This document shows, one piece after another, positions 26,736 to 35,522 of a stretch of 64,000 nt of DNA. The notes under the pieces were generated by a model. It saw only the letters and a program-made list of their open reading frames with translations, did not search any database and had not been told where the DNA came from. How positions within the stretch are numbered: the first letter of the stretch is position 1; every line of letters begins with the position of its first letter. Origin of the DNA: Clostridium sp. AM30-24. GTDB lineage: Bacteria > Bacillota > Clostridia > Lachnospirales > Lachnospiraceae. Location: the NCBI RefSeq assembly GCF_003480435.1, contig NZ_QUJB01000011.1, positions 271 through 64,270 of the forward strand, given 5' to 3'. Made by a program: the position numbers and the translations under genes.

Positions 26736-26764
26736 TTGACATGCAAATAAAAGGATAGTATAAT
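26736..26764 (+). promoter_or_regulatory. Fully consensus sigma-A promoter of the LysR gene
   Basis: TTGACA (26736-26741), 17-base spacer, TATAAT (26759-26764). It is unusually perfect for a regulator gene and leads to a leader of about 120 nt. Confidence 0.85.
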
Positions 26765-26893
26765 TATAAGCATTTCGTAGAGTTTTACGTTTGAATTTGA
26801 ATTGCTTTTCAGTAGAAATTACTGATAAGAAAAATCGATGGGAAAAACGTACATGAGTATCGTGTATGGGAACAGTGATAAGGGAGTGATGAT

Positions 26894-27808
26894 ATGACAA
26901 CGCGTGATATGGCATATATTGTGAGTATTGCGGAGGAACAGAGCATTACGCGCGCTGCTGCGAAGATGTATATGGCACAGCCGGCTTTGAGCCAGTGCGT
27001 CCAGAAGGTGGAAAAGGAGCTTGGCGTGACGATCTTTCACCGCCAGCCCAACGGAGTGAAGCTGACGGCGGAAGGCGAGTGCTTTCTGGAATTTGCAAAG
27101 AAAACGTTGACGGAGCAGAAGACAATGGAGAAAAAACTGCTTGATCTTCAGAATTCTGACCGGGGTGTTGTTCAGCTCGGTTTTACGGGAATGCAGGCCA
27201 TGTATGTTCTTCCATATTTTCTGCCGCAGTTCAAGGAAAAGTACCCTTCCATTGACATCGTCATGACAGAGGCAACCAGCGAGGATATCGAGGAGAAGCT
27301 CATCAAAGGTGAGGTGGAGGTCGGAATTGTTCACCCGCCGCTTTTAAGGGAAGAACTGGAGTATTTTGAGATCAACCATGATGAGATGGTGATCGTGCCG
27401 AGAAGCAACAGCCGGTATCACAAGATGATCTACTACCGGGATGACGATCCGATGCCGTATCTGGACGTGGAATTTTTAAGAAATGAGCCGCTTATCGTGA
27501 CTCAGTCCTGGCAGAGAAGCCGGATGGTCTGCGAGCAGATCTTTGATAAGATGGGCTTTTACCCACCGATCAAACAGGTGTCCAGAAATCTGAGTACTCT
27601 GGATGCGCTGGCGCAGGTGGACTATGGAACCGTGCTTCTTCCATCGAAACAGCTGTCGGATGCTCTTAGACGGCGCGGTGTCTATAAGATCGACCCGGCT
27701 TACAGCGTGCCCTACACATTTAATGTAGCAGTTTTAAAAAATGCATATCTTTCCTCCCCGGCGGAGAAGCTGGTGGAGTTTTTAAAAGAGATTCGCGGGA
27801 CCTTCTAA
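26894..27808 (+). CDS. LysR-family regulator of the citrate locus
   Basis: A 304-residue regulator with an N-terminal winged helix (residues 1-60: SITRAAAKMYMAQPALSQCVQKVEKELG) and a periplasmic-binding-like effector domain. It sits between the citC/citXG pair and the permease/citDEF genes. Citrate or a related acid is the probable effector; this is inferred from position. Confidence 0.88.
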   Translation: MTTRDMAYIVSIAEEQSITRAAAKMYMAQPALSQCVQKVEKELGVTIFHRQPNGVKLTAEGECFLEFAKKTLTEQKTMEKKLLDLQNSDRGVVQLGFTGMQAMYVLPYFLPQFKEKYPSIDIVMTEATSEDIEEKLIKGEVEVGIVHPPLLREELEYFEINHDEMVIVPRSNSRYHKMIYYRDDDPMPYLDVEFLRNEPLIVTQSWQRSRMVCEQIFDKMGFYPPIKQVSRNLSTLDALAQVDYGTVLLPSKQLSDALRRRGVYKIDPAYSVPYTFNVAVLKNAYLSSPAEKLVEFLKEIRGTF

Positions 27809-27828
27809 GTGCAAGAAGGTCCTTTTTA
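27798..27828 (+). terminator. Terminator overlapping the lysR stop codon
   Basis: GGACCTTCT (27798-27806) pairs with AGAAGGTCC (27814-27822), then TTTTTATT. The 5' arm contains the last codons and the first base of the stop, so the gene ends inside its terminator. Confidence 0.85.
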
Positions 27829-27944
27829 TTATTGGACATCGGACAAAAGTGCACACAGGCATAATTGGAAGATCCGCCCGCAGCAGTCTGCTATTTTTTC
27901 AACAGACATATTTTTTACTTATGACCTCAACATGGTTTCCATAT

Positions 27945-27973
27945 TTAACAAATATCCCCCGCTTTACTATAAT
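27945..27973 (+). promoter_or_regulatory. Promoter of the citrate permease/citDEF genes
   Basis: TTAACA (27945-27950), 17-base spacer, TATAAT (27968-27973), about 100 bases before the permease ATG. The 110 bases upstream are free for LysR binding. Confidence 0.75.
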
Positions 27974-28081
27974 GAAGCCATCAGGAAAAACCTGACTGCG
28001 CGCAGAATGATAAAGAAAACCGGCCGCTATTCCCCAACATCCATGGGAAGCGGTCAACGAAAACATGAAGGGGGAACGGAC

Positions 28082-29464
28082 ATGAACGGTATTGGAATTG
28101 GAATTATTTCCTTACTTGTTTACATTGCCGCCATTCTTGTGATCAATATGGTCCTCAAGAGAAAAATGGCAGAGGCCATGATGTGGTCATTCTTGATCAT
28201 CCTCGCGATGGGTGGAATCTTTGCTGGACAGAACGTGTTCACATTAGCCCAGACAGGTATCAAGGCAGCGGCAAAACAGGAAGTTGTGTATGCTTCCATG
28301 GCATTCGTATTTATGGCATTTATGATGGATAAAACGGGCGTTATCGGACGACTCGTTGAAATTTTAAACAGTGTACTCGGGCGCCTTCCGGGCGGTTCCG
28401 GATATGTATCCACCATCGCAAGCGCACTGTTCGGCATGGTTTCCGGATCTGGTTCCGGTAACGCGTCTGCGGTTGGTTCTATCACGATCCCGTGGATGAA
28501 ACAGAGTGGATGGAGCACCGAGCGCGCTACAACGATCGTAGCCGGTAATGCCGGTCTGGGAATGATCTTCCCGCCATCCTCTTCCATGCTCCTTTTACTC
28601 GGTATGGAAGCGATCGCTGCTGAGCTTGAAAGCAACACCTTATATGTAGGTCTTATGTGTACCGGCCTTGTAATCCTTGTATATCGTCTCTTTGTTGTAT
28701 TCTGCTATGCAAAGAAGGACGGCTTAAAGGCATCCGCAGGAACCGGTGAGAGCCTTGGAGCAGCATTCTCAAAGAATGCATCATCCTTGATCATTTTCCT
28801 CGGAATCATCGTTCCACTTCTGTTCCAGATGGGACCGACCGGTAATGCGATCAAAGCGACATTAAACGCCCACACAGAAAAATCCTTTAAGGCAATTTCC
28901 TTAGTAATGTGGATCCCGATCATGATGACCTTCTTTACGATCATTGAGGGTTGGAAATATCTGCCCCACGATCTGAAAGGCTGGAAGGACATGATCAAAT
29001 CCTCTGCACCGAAGTACAGCGAGGTTGGCTGTCTGTTATTCTTCGCTTTCGCAGCCGCAAGCGTACTGACAAAGCTTGGTCTTCAGGATGAGTTTACTGC
29101 AGTATTTGATACACTCGGAAGCAAATCTCCGGTCCTTGTAGTTATCATGATCGCGGTGATCACCACACTGATGGTTGGCCCGTTCACAGGAACTGCTTCC
29201 ACAACTGCCCTCGGTGCTCTTGCCTATGCAGCACTGCGTTCCCTCGGGCTTGCACCGGTGGCATGCTGCGTAGCATTCCTGCTTCTTGTTTCCAACGAGG
29301 GATGCATCCCGCCGAACTCCGCGCCGATCTATATCGCAAGCGGTATTTCCGGACTGAATGAACCGTCCAGGATCTTTAAGAACCTGCTGTTCCACTACGC
29401 GCTTCCGGTTGTCCTCATTGCAATTCTTATCATGCTGGGTATCTTCCCGGTAGTAGGCGCTTAA
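28082..29464 (+). CDS. TRAP-type large permease (DctM-like)
   Basis: A 460-residue membrane protein with about 12 segments. The pattern GMVSGSGSGNASAVGSITIPWMKQSG and the matching GPFTGTASTTALGAL half are typical of the DctM large subunit of TRAP carriers. Its place before citDEF and behind a LysR-controlled promoter suggests citrate or another tricarboxylate as substrate. The start has an AAGGGGG site at the proper distance; the frame upstream covers the promoter and is not coding. No binding protein (DctP) is encoded nearby. Confidence 0.8.
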   Translation: MNGIGIGIISLLVYIAAILVINMVLKRKMAEAMMWSFLIILAMGGIFAGQNVFTLAQTGIKAAAKQEVVYASMAFVFMAFMMDKTGVIGRLVEILNSVLGRLPGGSGYVSTIASALFGMVSGSGSGNASAVGSITIPWMKQSGWSTERATTIVAGNAGLGMIFPPSSSMLLLLGMEAIAAELESNTLYVGLMCTGLVILVYRLFVVFCYAKKDGLKASAGTGESLGAAFSKNASSLIIFLGIIVPLLFQMGPTGNAIKATLNAHTEKSFKAISLVMWIPIMMTFFTIIEGWKYLPHDLKGWKDMIKSSAPKYSEVGCLLFFAFAAASVLTKLGLQDEFTAVFDTLGSKSPVLVVIMIAVITTLMVGPFTGTASTTALGALAYAALRSLGLAPVACCVAFLLLVSNEGCIPPNSAPIYIASGISGLNEPSRIFKNLLFHYALPVVLIAILIMLGIFPVVGA

Positions 29465-29477
29465 GGAGGGAAAGATC

Positions 29478-29708
29478 ATGAAAAAGACGATTTACAACAT
29501 TTGTATGGTAGTATTTGAGATCACACTTCCGTTATTCCTGCTCATGGGCGCGGTTCTTGTATTCGGACAGCTGATCGGAGCGTTGATGGGAAACGGTGCT
29601 ATCGTTCTCGGACTGAACAACGCGATCAAAACTTACTCCGTATGGGTAGCAAGTGTATGCGCATTCTCCGGTTTCATCATGAGCTATGTGAGAGAAAAAA
29701 AGAAATAA
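29478..29708 (+). CDS. Small two-helix membrane protein, probable partner of the TRAP permease
   Basis: A 76-residue protein with two hydrophobic segments (residues 8-35 and 49-68), 13 bases after the large permease and with AAGGAGGG before its ATG. TRAP small subunits (DctQ) normally have about 160 residues and four helices, so this would be a half-sized partner. I infer the role from position and topology only. Confidence 0.7.
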   Translation: MKKTIYNICMVVFEITLPLFLLMGAVLVFGQLIGALMGNGAIVLGLNNAIKTYSVWVASVCAFSGFIMSYVREKKK

Positions 29709-29725
29709 GTAAGTGATCATCCAGA

Positions 29726-29764
29726 GTGGCGGTCGTGCAGATGTTCCGTCTGTATGTCCGCCAC
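29726..29764 (+). terminator. Stem-loop after the permease pair
   Basis: GTGGCGG (29726-29732) pairs with CCGCCAC (29758-29764), with inner CAGA/TCTG. There is no T-run after it, so it may be an mRNA-stabilising or processing structure. Confidence 0.4.
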
Positions 29765-29778
29765 AATGTTGTTGAGAA

Positions 29779-29850
29779 AGCAAAAATCCCATCGGTCCCC
29801 CGATCTGGAGCGGATTTTTGCGTATAACTGTGAAGGTATGGAACAGTTAT
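29779..29850 (+). repeat. Composite repeat, copy 1: terminator-like hairpin plus TAACTGT inverted repeat
   Basis: GCAAAAATCC (29780-29789) pairs with GGATTTTTGC (29812-29821), inner ATCGG/CCGAT, followed at once by ATAACTGT (29824-29831) and ACAGTTAT (29843-29850). The same layout recurs at 36977-37048. Here it separates the permease genes from citDEF. Confidence 0.8.
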
Positions 29851-29882
29851 ACTAAGTAATTAGAAAACAGGAGGTATGATCT

Positions 29883-30182
29883 ATGGAGATCAAGAAACCG
29901 GCAGTGGCCGGAACCTTAGAATCGAGCGACTGCCAGATCGTGATCCGTCCGAACGGCGGTGAGGGCATCGAGATCGAGTTAGAGAGTGATGTTGCAGTCA
30001 TGTTCGGCGATTCCATTAGGGAAACGGTCAATAATACACTGGAAGAATTCGGTGTCAAGGACGCCTACGTGGAGATCCGCGACAAGGGCGCTCTCGACTG
30101 TGTCATCAAGGCAAGAATGGAATGTGTCATCTGCCGCGGCGCGGAGGAAAAATACGACTGGACAAAGGAGGATGCGAGATAA
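29883..30182 (+). CDS. citD: Citrate lyase acyl carrier (gamma) subunit
   Basis: A 99-residue carrier. Ser14 in AGTLESSDCQI is the site for the phosphoribosyl-dephospho-CoA arm. The arm shuttles the acyl group between CitF and CitE. The ribosome site is AGGAGG. Its stop overlaps the citE start by one base (TAATG). Confidence 0.95.
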   Translation: MEIKKPAVAGTLESSDCQIVIRPNGGEGIEIELESDVAVMFGDSIRETVNNTLEEFGVKDAYVEIRDKGALDCVIKARMECVICRGAEEKYDWTKEDAR

Positions 30183-31087
30183 TGGCTGAGAAAACGATCC
30201 ACTTAAAACGCACCAGCCTCTATGCCAGCGGTGCGAGCCCGGTAAACATGATTCAGGCAATTTTCTATAACGAGGACATGCTGATCTACGATCTTGAGGA
30301 CTCCGTTCCGGCGGCCGAAAAGGACGCGGCGAGATTCCTTGTATACAACATGGTAAAAAACCACAGACCGAAGGATAAATATGTCTGCATCCGTGTAAAT
30401 GGTATCTATTCCGAATACCTGGAGGAAGACTTACAGGCGGCAGTCAGAGCCAACCCGGATTGCATCCGTATCCCGAAGGTGGAGTACGCGAGAGAGGTAC
30501 AGGATATCTCAAGAAGAATCGCAGCCATCGAGGAGAAGATCGGTCTTGAAGTCGGAAAGATCGAGCTGATCTGCAACATTGAGTCCTACATGGGTGTCAT
30601 CAACGCCATGGAGATCGCCCACTCTGATCCCCGTGTGGTTGCGATGGCCGTCAGTGCAGAGGACCTGACTGCAAGCCTGAAGGCCCAGAGAACGAAGAAA
30701 GGTCTGGAAGTATTCTACGCAAGAAATGCGGTTCTCATGGCATGCCGTTCCGCGGGAATCGATGCCCTTGATATCGTATTCTCCGATATCAATGACAAAG
30801 AGGGTCTTGAGGAGGACACGGCTCTCGCAAAGAACCTTGGCTTCGACGGAAAGACCTGCATCCACCCAAGACAGATCGACACGGTCAATTCCTTCTTCAC
30901 GCCGAGCATGAAGGAAATCAAGTATGCGCTCCGCGTTTTACAGGCAGTGGAGGAAGGAAAGAAGCAGCATAAAGGTGCTGTGACTCTTGACGGCGGTATG
31001 ATCGATAAGCCGATGGAACTTCGGGCCCTCACGACATTGGCTCAGGCGAAGGCAGCCGGTATCCGCACAGAAGGGATGGTGATATAG
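30182..31087 (+). CDS. citE: Citrate lyase beta subunit (citryl-ACP lyase)
   Basis: A 301-residue TIM-barrel enzyme that splits citryl-thioester into oxaloacetate and acetyl-ACP. Visible landmarks are the N-terminal LYASGASPVNMIQ, MLIYDLEDSVP with the acidic metal residues, VCIRVN and DGKTCIHPRQID. Start ATG 30182 is fixed by the overlap with citD. citF follows after one base. Confidence 0.95.
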   Translation: MAEKTIHLKRTSLYASGASPVNMIQAIFYNEDMLIYDLEDSVPAAEKDAARFLVYNMVKNHRPKDKYVCIRVNGIYSEYLEEDLQAAVRANPDCIRIPKVEYAREVQDISRRIAAIEEKIGLEVGKIELICNIESYMGVINAMEIAHSDPRVVAMAVSAEDLTASLKAQRTKKGLEVFYARNAVLMACRSAGIDALDIVFSDINDKEGLEEDTALAKNLGFDGKTCIHPRQIDTVNSFFTPSMKEIKYALRVLQAVEEGKKQHKGAVTLDGGMIDKPMELRALTTLAQAKAAGIRTEGMVI

Positions 31088-31088
31088 G

Positions 31089-32666
31089 ATGGAACAGAGC
31101 AGAGAGACTTACATCAACGCAGTGGGACGCGAGATCCCGAAGCAGATCGGAAATTATGTCGTAAAACCGTACACGGGCGCTTACACGACCGTTCCCTCCG
31201 ATGCGCCGGTACACACACTCCGCACCGCAGGAAAGCACGTCTCCGGAGACTGCAAGATGGCGGAGAATTTAAAGGATGCGATCGTAAAGACCGGTTTAAA
31301 GGACGGTATGACGATCTCCTTCCATCACAGCTTCCGTGAGGGCGATGAGATTATCGGACAGGTTCTGACCGCGATCCGCGAGCTTGGGATCAAGGGACTC
31401 CGCTTCGCACCGAGTGCCGTTGTCAACATTAAGAATCCGTCCATCGTGGACTTTGTAAAAGACGGAACCATAGACCGCATCGAGGCCAGCGGTATCCGAG
31501 GCGAATTAGGTGACGCAGTTCTTGACGGACTGATGGAAAAGCCGGTTATTTTAAGAACCCACGGTTCCAGACCGAGAGCCATCGAGGCAGGAGAGCTTCA
31601 GATCGATGTGGCTTTCATCGGCGCTTCCGCGGCGGATGAGTACGGCAACGCCACTGGTCAGATCGGACCGAATGCCTGCGGTTCCCTTGGATATTCCTTT
31701 GTGGATGCCATGAATGCGCGGAGAGTTGTTGTTATTACCGATTATCTTGTGGATTATCCATGCTGCCCGGCAAGTATCTCCCAGCAGTATGTAGATTATG
31801 TTGTAAAGGTTGACCGTATCGGCGATCCGGATAAGATCGGAAAAGGTGCGGCCAGAATGACAAAGAACCCGCGAGATCTTCTGATCGCGGAGCGGGCGGC
31901 AGATGTCATGGCGGCTTCCAGAATGTTCAAGGAGAATTTCTCTTTCCAGACAGGTGCCGGTGCCATCAGTATCGCCTGCACGAATTATCTGGCAGACCGC
32001 ATGGAGGAGAAGGGCGTAAAGGCAAGCTTCGCTCTCGGCGGCATGACCGCGGCCATCGTTGACATGTACAAGAAAGGTCTCGTGAGAGTCTTGGAGTGCA
32101 GCCAGTCCTTTGACGCGGTGGCGGCGAGAGCTATCGCTGAGGAGCCGGGAATCGTGGAGATCGACAACGCGGTCTACTCCAACCCGTTCACGAAGGGCTC
32201 CATGCTGGATAAGTTAAACTTCGGCGTTCTCGGAGCACTGGAGGTCGATACAGACTTCAACGTCAACATCCTTACCGGATCTTCTGGTGAGATGATGGGC
32301 GGCCTCGGCGGCGGACCTGATGTGGCAGCCGGATCCGACATTTCCATCGTCTGCCTGCCGGTAGTCCGCGGAAGAACTCCTTCCATCACAAAAAAAGTCT
32401 TCACCTGCTGTACTCCTGGTGAGACCGTAGCTGCTGTTGTCACAGAGGCCGGCATTGCGCTGAACCCGAAGCATAAATACTATGCAGAGCTTAAGGAAGA
32501 CTTGGAGAACGCAAACTTAAAGCTTGTGAGCATTGAGTACCTGCAGCAGCTCGCAGAGTCCTTAACGGGCGTTCCGAAGCCGATTGAGACGACAGACCGC
32601 GTAGTCTGCATCGTCGAGTACCGTGATGGTACCGTGATCGATGTGATCAAGGAGATCAAAAAGTAA
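31089..32666 (+). CDS. citF: Citrate lyase alpha subunit (citrate CoA-transferase)
   Basis: A 525-residue subunit that swaps acetate for citrate on the carrier arm. Typical segments are SFHHSFREGDEI, GSRPRAIEAGELQIDVAFIGASAADEYGNATG and the late ILTGSSGEMMGGLGGGPDVAAGSD. It completes the citDEF set; the ligase and prosthetic-group genes lie 4-7 kb upstream on the other strand. No oxaloacetate decarboxylase gene is in the window. Confidence 0.96.
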   Translation: MEQSRETYINAVGREIPKQIGNYVVKPYTGAYTTVPSDAPVHTLRTAGKHVSGDCKMAENLKDAIVKTGLKDGMTISFHHSFREGDEIIGQVLTAIRELGIKGLRFAPSAVVNIKNPSIVDFVKDGTIDRIEASGIRGELGDAVLDGLMEKPVILRTHGSRPRAIEAGELQIDVAFIGASAADEYGNATGQIGPNACGSLGYSFVDAMNARRVVVITDYLVDYPCCPASISQQYVDYVVKVDRIGDPDKIGKGAARMTKNPRDLLIAERAADVMAASRMFKENFSFQTGAGAISIACTNYLADRMEEKGVKASFALGGMTAAIVDMYKKGLVRVLECSQSFDAVAARAIAEEPGIVEIDNAVYSNPFTKGSMLDKLNFGVLGALEVDTDFNVNILTGSSGEMMGGLGGGPDVAAGSDISIVCLPVVRGRTPSITKKVFTCCTPGETVAAVVTEAGIALNPKHKYYAELKEDLENANLKLVSIEYLQQLAESLTGVPKPIETTDRVVCIVEYRDGTVIDVIKEIKK

Positions 32667-32740
32667 AAAAACAGGGCTGTATATCCCAGACAGTTCTGTC
32701 GACAATATTTGTTACCCTCATTATATCTTTATACCCCATA

Positions 32741-32799
32741 AAAACACCCGCTGGCACATCCATCCAGAGAATGGAGATCGATGCTAGCGGGTGTTTTTT
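32741..32799 (+). terminator. Terminator of the citrate operon
   Basis: AAAACACCCGCT (32741-32752) pairs with AGCGGGTGTTTT (32786-32797) and is followed by more T. Confidence 0.85.
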
Positions 32800-32964
32800 C
32801 TGCCATACAGCAGAAAGAAACAGTCGGCGGCAGTTCTGTGGATATTTTAAATTTGCTCTCGAAGTTTAAATGTGGTACGATAATAAAAACCGTTTTTCAG
32901 GGAATGCCGGAATGGCAGTCTGGAAAAATCGAAGATTTTATAGAAAAGATACGAGGAACATGAC

Positions 32965-34026
32965 ATGCTGCATCTATATTTCGCCCCATTGGAGGGAATC
33001 ACAACATATCCGTACAGGAATCTGCACCACAAGTATTTCGGTGGTGTGGACAAATATTTTACACCGTTTCTGGCACCGGGACCGGAGCAGGGAATGAGCG
33101 TGAAGGAGATGCGGGATGTGCTGCCGGAGAATAATGCGGGGGTACCGGTGGTGCCGCAGATCCTGACGAACCGGGCAGGAGATTTCCTTCTGGCATCAAA
33201 GAAATTAGCAGAGATGGGATACCGGGAGATCAACCTGAATCTTGGATGTCCGTCGGGAACGGTCACAGCGAAGAAAAAGGGTTCCGGTTTTTTACTTTAC
33301 CCGGATGATCTGGATCATTTTTTTGATGAAGTGTTCGCGGATGCGTCGGTGAGAAACGGGGAGTTTCAAATCTCTGTTAAAACCAGGATCGGAAAGAATG
33401 AAGTGGAAGAATGGCCGGAGATCATGGAGATCTACAACCGGTACCCGATCAGCGAGCTGACAGTGCATCCACGGATTCAGAAGGAGTTTTATAAAGGTGT
33501 TCCGCATCTTGATGTATTTGCGGATATTTTAAAGGAAAGCCGGAATCCTATCGTGTACAACGGAGATCTGTTCACGGCAGAGCATATGAAAAAGTTCCGG
33601 GAGAAATTCCCGACGGTGGAAAACGTGATGATCGGGAGGGGACTCATCAGAAATCCGGCACTGGCAGAGTTGATAAAAATAGAAGAAGCCGGTGTGGAAA
33701 ATGCCCAGGTCTGTGCAGGAACAGAAACCGGAAACAAAGAGACATTATCGGAGCAGATGGAAAAGACAGTACCGGAGTCCAGAAACACGGGAGACAATCT
33801 CATGCCCCGGATCCGTGCTTTCCACGATGAGATTTTTGAATATTACCGCGAGACCATGTCCGGTGACAGAAATCTTCTTTTCCGCATGAAGGATCTCTGG
33901 AGCTATATGTTAGAGGAGGTTCCGGACAGTGAAAAATTGGCCAAAAAGATCCGCAAATCCCAGCATGTGCCGGAATATCTGGCGGCGGTGGATGAGGCAT
34001 TTGCAGGATGGGAGCGGATGTTTTAA
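32965..34026 (+). CDS. dus: tRNA-dihydrouridine synthase
   Basis: A 353-residue FMN enzyme that reduces uridine to dihydrouridine in tRNA. It has the N-terminal FAPLEGITTYPYRNL, catalytic Cys95 in NLNLGCPSGTV, and the FMN phosphate site MIGRGLIRNPAL. A charged insert of about 40 residues (near 240-280) separates the barrel from the C-terminal helical domain and is longer than usual. Two further genes follow closely. Confidence 0.92.
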   Translation: MLHLYFAPLEGITTYPYRNLHHKYFGGVDKYFTPFLAPGPEQGMSVKEMRDVLPENNAGVPVVPQILTNRAGDFLLASKKLAEMGYREINLNLGCPSGTVTAKKKGSGFLLYPDDLDHFFDEVFADASVRNGEFQISVKTRIGKNEVEEWPEIMEIYNRYPISELTVHPRIQKEFYKGVPHLDVFADILKESRNPIVYNGDLFTAEHMKKFREKFPTVENVMIGRGLIRNPALAELIKIEEAGVENAQVCAGTETGNKETLSEQMEKTVPESRNTGDNLMPRIRAFHDEIFEYYRETMSGDRNLLFRMKDLWSYMLEEVPDSEKLAKKIRKSQHVPEYLAAVDEAFAGWERMF

Positions 34027-34040
34027 GAAAGGAGAAGCTT

Positions 34041-34511
34041 ATGCAGCTACTGATCAAACAGAGAGTTTTCTCATGGACAGATACATACGATGTGTATGAT
34101 GAGAAGGAAGAACCAAAATACTTTGTAAAAGCGGAATTTTTTGCGCTGGGGCATCAGATCCACGTATACGACAAGAGTGGACGGGAAGTTGGCATGGTGA
34201 AACAGCGCCTCCTTACCCTGCTTCCGGCATTCGATATCGAGATCGACGGAAAAGAATTCGGGAGCGTGCAGAAAGAGTTTTCCTTCTTTAAACCCCGGTA
34301 TGAACTGGATTACAACGGATGGCGCTGCGAGGGAGATTTTCTGGCCTGGGACTACGATGTGTATGAGGAGTGCTGTGCGGTGGTCCATATTTCAAAGAAG
34401 CCGTTTCATTGGGGCGATACCTATGTGATCGACATTCTGGATCCGAAGGACGAAATTATGGCACTGATGCTGGCGATCGCCATCGACGCGGCGAACTGCA
34501 CGAATAAATGA
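34041..34511 (+). CDS. LURP-one-related / YxjI-like protein
   Basis: A 156-residue protein with the twelve-strand tubby-like barrel pattern of the LURP-one-related family: MQLLIKQRVFSWTDTYDVYDE at the start, then regular beta repeats. No catalytic residues are known for the family. An AAAGGAGAAG site lies before the ATG. It is 14 bases after dus and probably in the same transcript. Confidence 0.75.
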   Translation: MQLLIKQRVFSWTDTYDVYDEKEEPKYFVKAEFFALGHQIHVYDKSGREVGMVKQRLLTLLPAFDIEIDGKEFGSVQKEFSFFKPRYELDYNGWRCEGDFLAWDYDVYEECCAVVHISKKPFHWGDTYVIDILDPKDEIMALMLAIAIDAANCTNK

Positions 34512-34579
34512 TCACCGTCATAGACAGAGGATCATGTGGAAAGGCAGAAGAACAGAAGTAGAAATATGGAGGAAATGGT

Positions 34580-34996
34580 ATGGAGAATCCCGGAAAAGAA
34601 ACGTATGTAGAACAGATGGAGCGTGTGAATAAAACAAACCCATTCATGCTTCACAACAGGATCCGTGCGGTCGCATTATCGGAAGACCGGGCCGAGGTCC
34701 GGGCTGAGATCACAGAGGATTCCCTGAATGCCATGCAGACCGTCCACGGCGGCCTGATGTTCGTGATGGCGGAGGTTGCCGCAGGACTTGTAACGAGGAA
34801 TGACGGAAGAAAATATGTGACTCTGGACAGCTCTTTCCGTTTCCTTCGCGGCAGCAGCGCAAAAAACATTCAGGGGCTGGCGAAGATCACAAAGCGCGGA
34901 AAGACCGTCTGCTTTACAAAAGCCGAGGTCGTGGAGACCGATACGGGGAAGCTCCTGGCAGAAGGAGAATTTACGTTTTATTGTATGGGTGAATAA
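34580..34996 (+). CDS. PaaI-like hotdog thioesterase
   Basis: A 138-residue hotdog-fold protein. The family core VHGGLMFVMAEVAAGLVTRNDG (residues 58-79) with the Asn/His/Gly region and the later GSSAKNIQGLAKITKRGKTV is clear. It likely hydrolyses an acyl-CoA. The ATG has a GGAGG-like site. The substrate is unknown. Confidence 0.85.
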   Translation: MENPGKETYVEQMERVNKTNPFMLHNRIRAVALSEDRAEVRAEITEDSLNAMQTVHGGLMFVMAEVAAGLVTRNDGRKYVTLDSSFRFLRGSSAKNIQGLAKITKRGKTVCFTKAEVVETDTGKLLAEGEFTFYCMGE

Positions 34997-35033
34997 AAAC
35001 AGAAACTCAGGTGGGCATTCGGGGCATAAAGCT

Positions 35034-35062
35034 TTTACATCGGGGTCACTGGGTGGTACAAT
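35034..35062 (+). promoter_or_regulatory. Promoter before the broken ammonia-lyase gene
   Basis: TTTACA (35034-35039), 17-base spacer, TACAAT (35057-35062). It still looks functional, though the gene behind it is deleted. Confidence 0.65.
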
Positions 35063-35091
35063 CGAAGCATCAACGCAGAGGAGGAAAATAT

Positions 35092-35339
35092 ATGTCTCTT
35101 ACCTTGGAAAAGATTTTTGAAGCGAAAAACAGGATCGCCCCGTACACGACGAGAACACCGCTCATCCGTCTGGAAAAGCTGGACGAGCACCTTGGCTGTC
35201 AGGTGTATCTGAAGGCGGAGTGCATGCAGATCACCGGCGCGTTCAAGCTTCGCGGAGCAGTCAACAAGATCAGGATGCTGACACCGGAGCAGTTAAGATG
35301 CGGGATCAGCTGAAGGTGCTGGAGAATGTGACGATCTGA
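35092..35339 (+). pseudogene. Threonine ammonia-lyase, internally deleted
   Basis: An intact promoter and GAGGAGG site lead into MSLTLEKIFEAKNRIAPYTT, TPLIRLEKLDEHLGCQVYLKAE and the PLP-lysine region TGAFKLRGAVNKI, a clear threonine dehydratase N-terminus. The frame stops after 73 residues instead of about 320 or 400. A shifted frame then reads MRDQLKVLENVTI to 35339, which looks like a family C-terminus. Most of the gene has been removed by one deletion. The neighbour at 35523 is a regulator type often linked to such genes. Confidence 0.75.
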
Positions 35340-35417
35340 CAGAAAAAGGAAAATATGCATGATTCCAGATGTTATGGATATGTGCATATGACCCGGCGGA
35401 TAACTGATAATTCAATA

Positions 35418-35463
35418 AAAACGGAGTACTGGTAATCATGATATACCGGTACTCCGTTTTTTA
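35418..35463. terminator. Bidirectional terminator
   Basis: AACGGAGTACTGGTA (35420-35434) pairs with TACCGGTACTCCGTT (35443-35457), with one G-T pair; A-run before and T-run after. It serves both the broken gene and the opposing regulator gene. Confidence 0.85.
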
Positions 35464-35522
35464 TGAGAAACATGATAATTGTTCAGTACTAACACAATTA
35501 CCAGGTTTTAATTTGCAATCTA

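Noticed and set aside
27809..28081. N-terminal extension of the TRAP permease frame
   Set aside because: It covers the lysR terminator and a good promoter; the strong ribosome site is at 28082.
32781..32963. 60-codon frame before dus
   Set aside because: Its first codons are the 3' arm of the citrate operon terminator, and no ribosome site fits.
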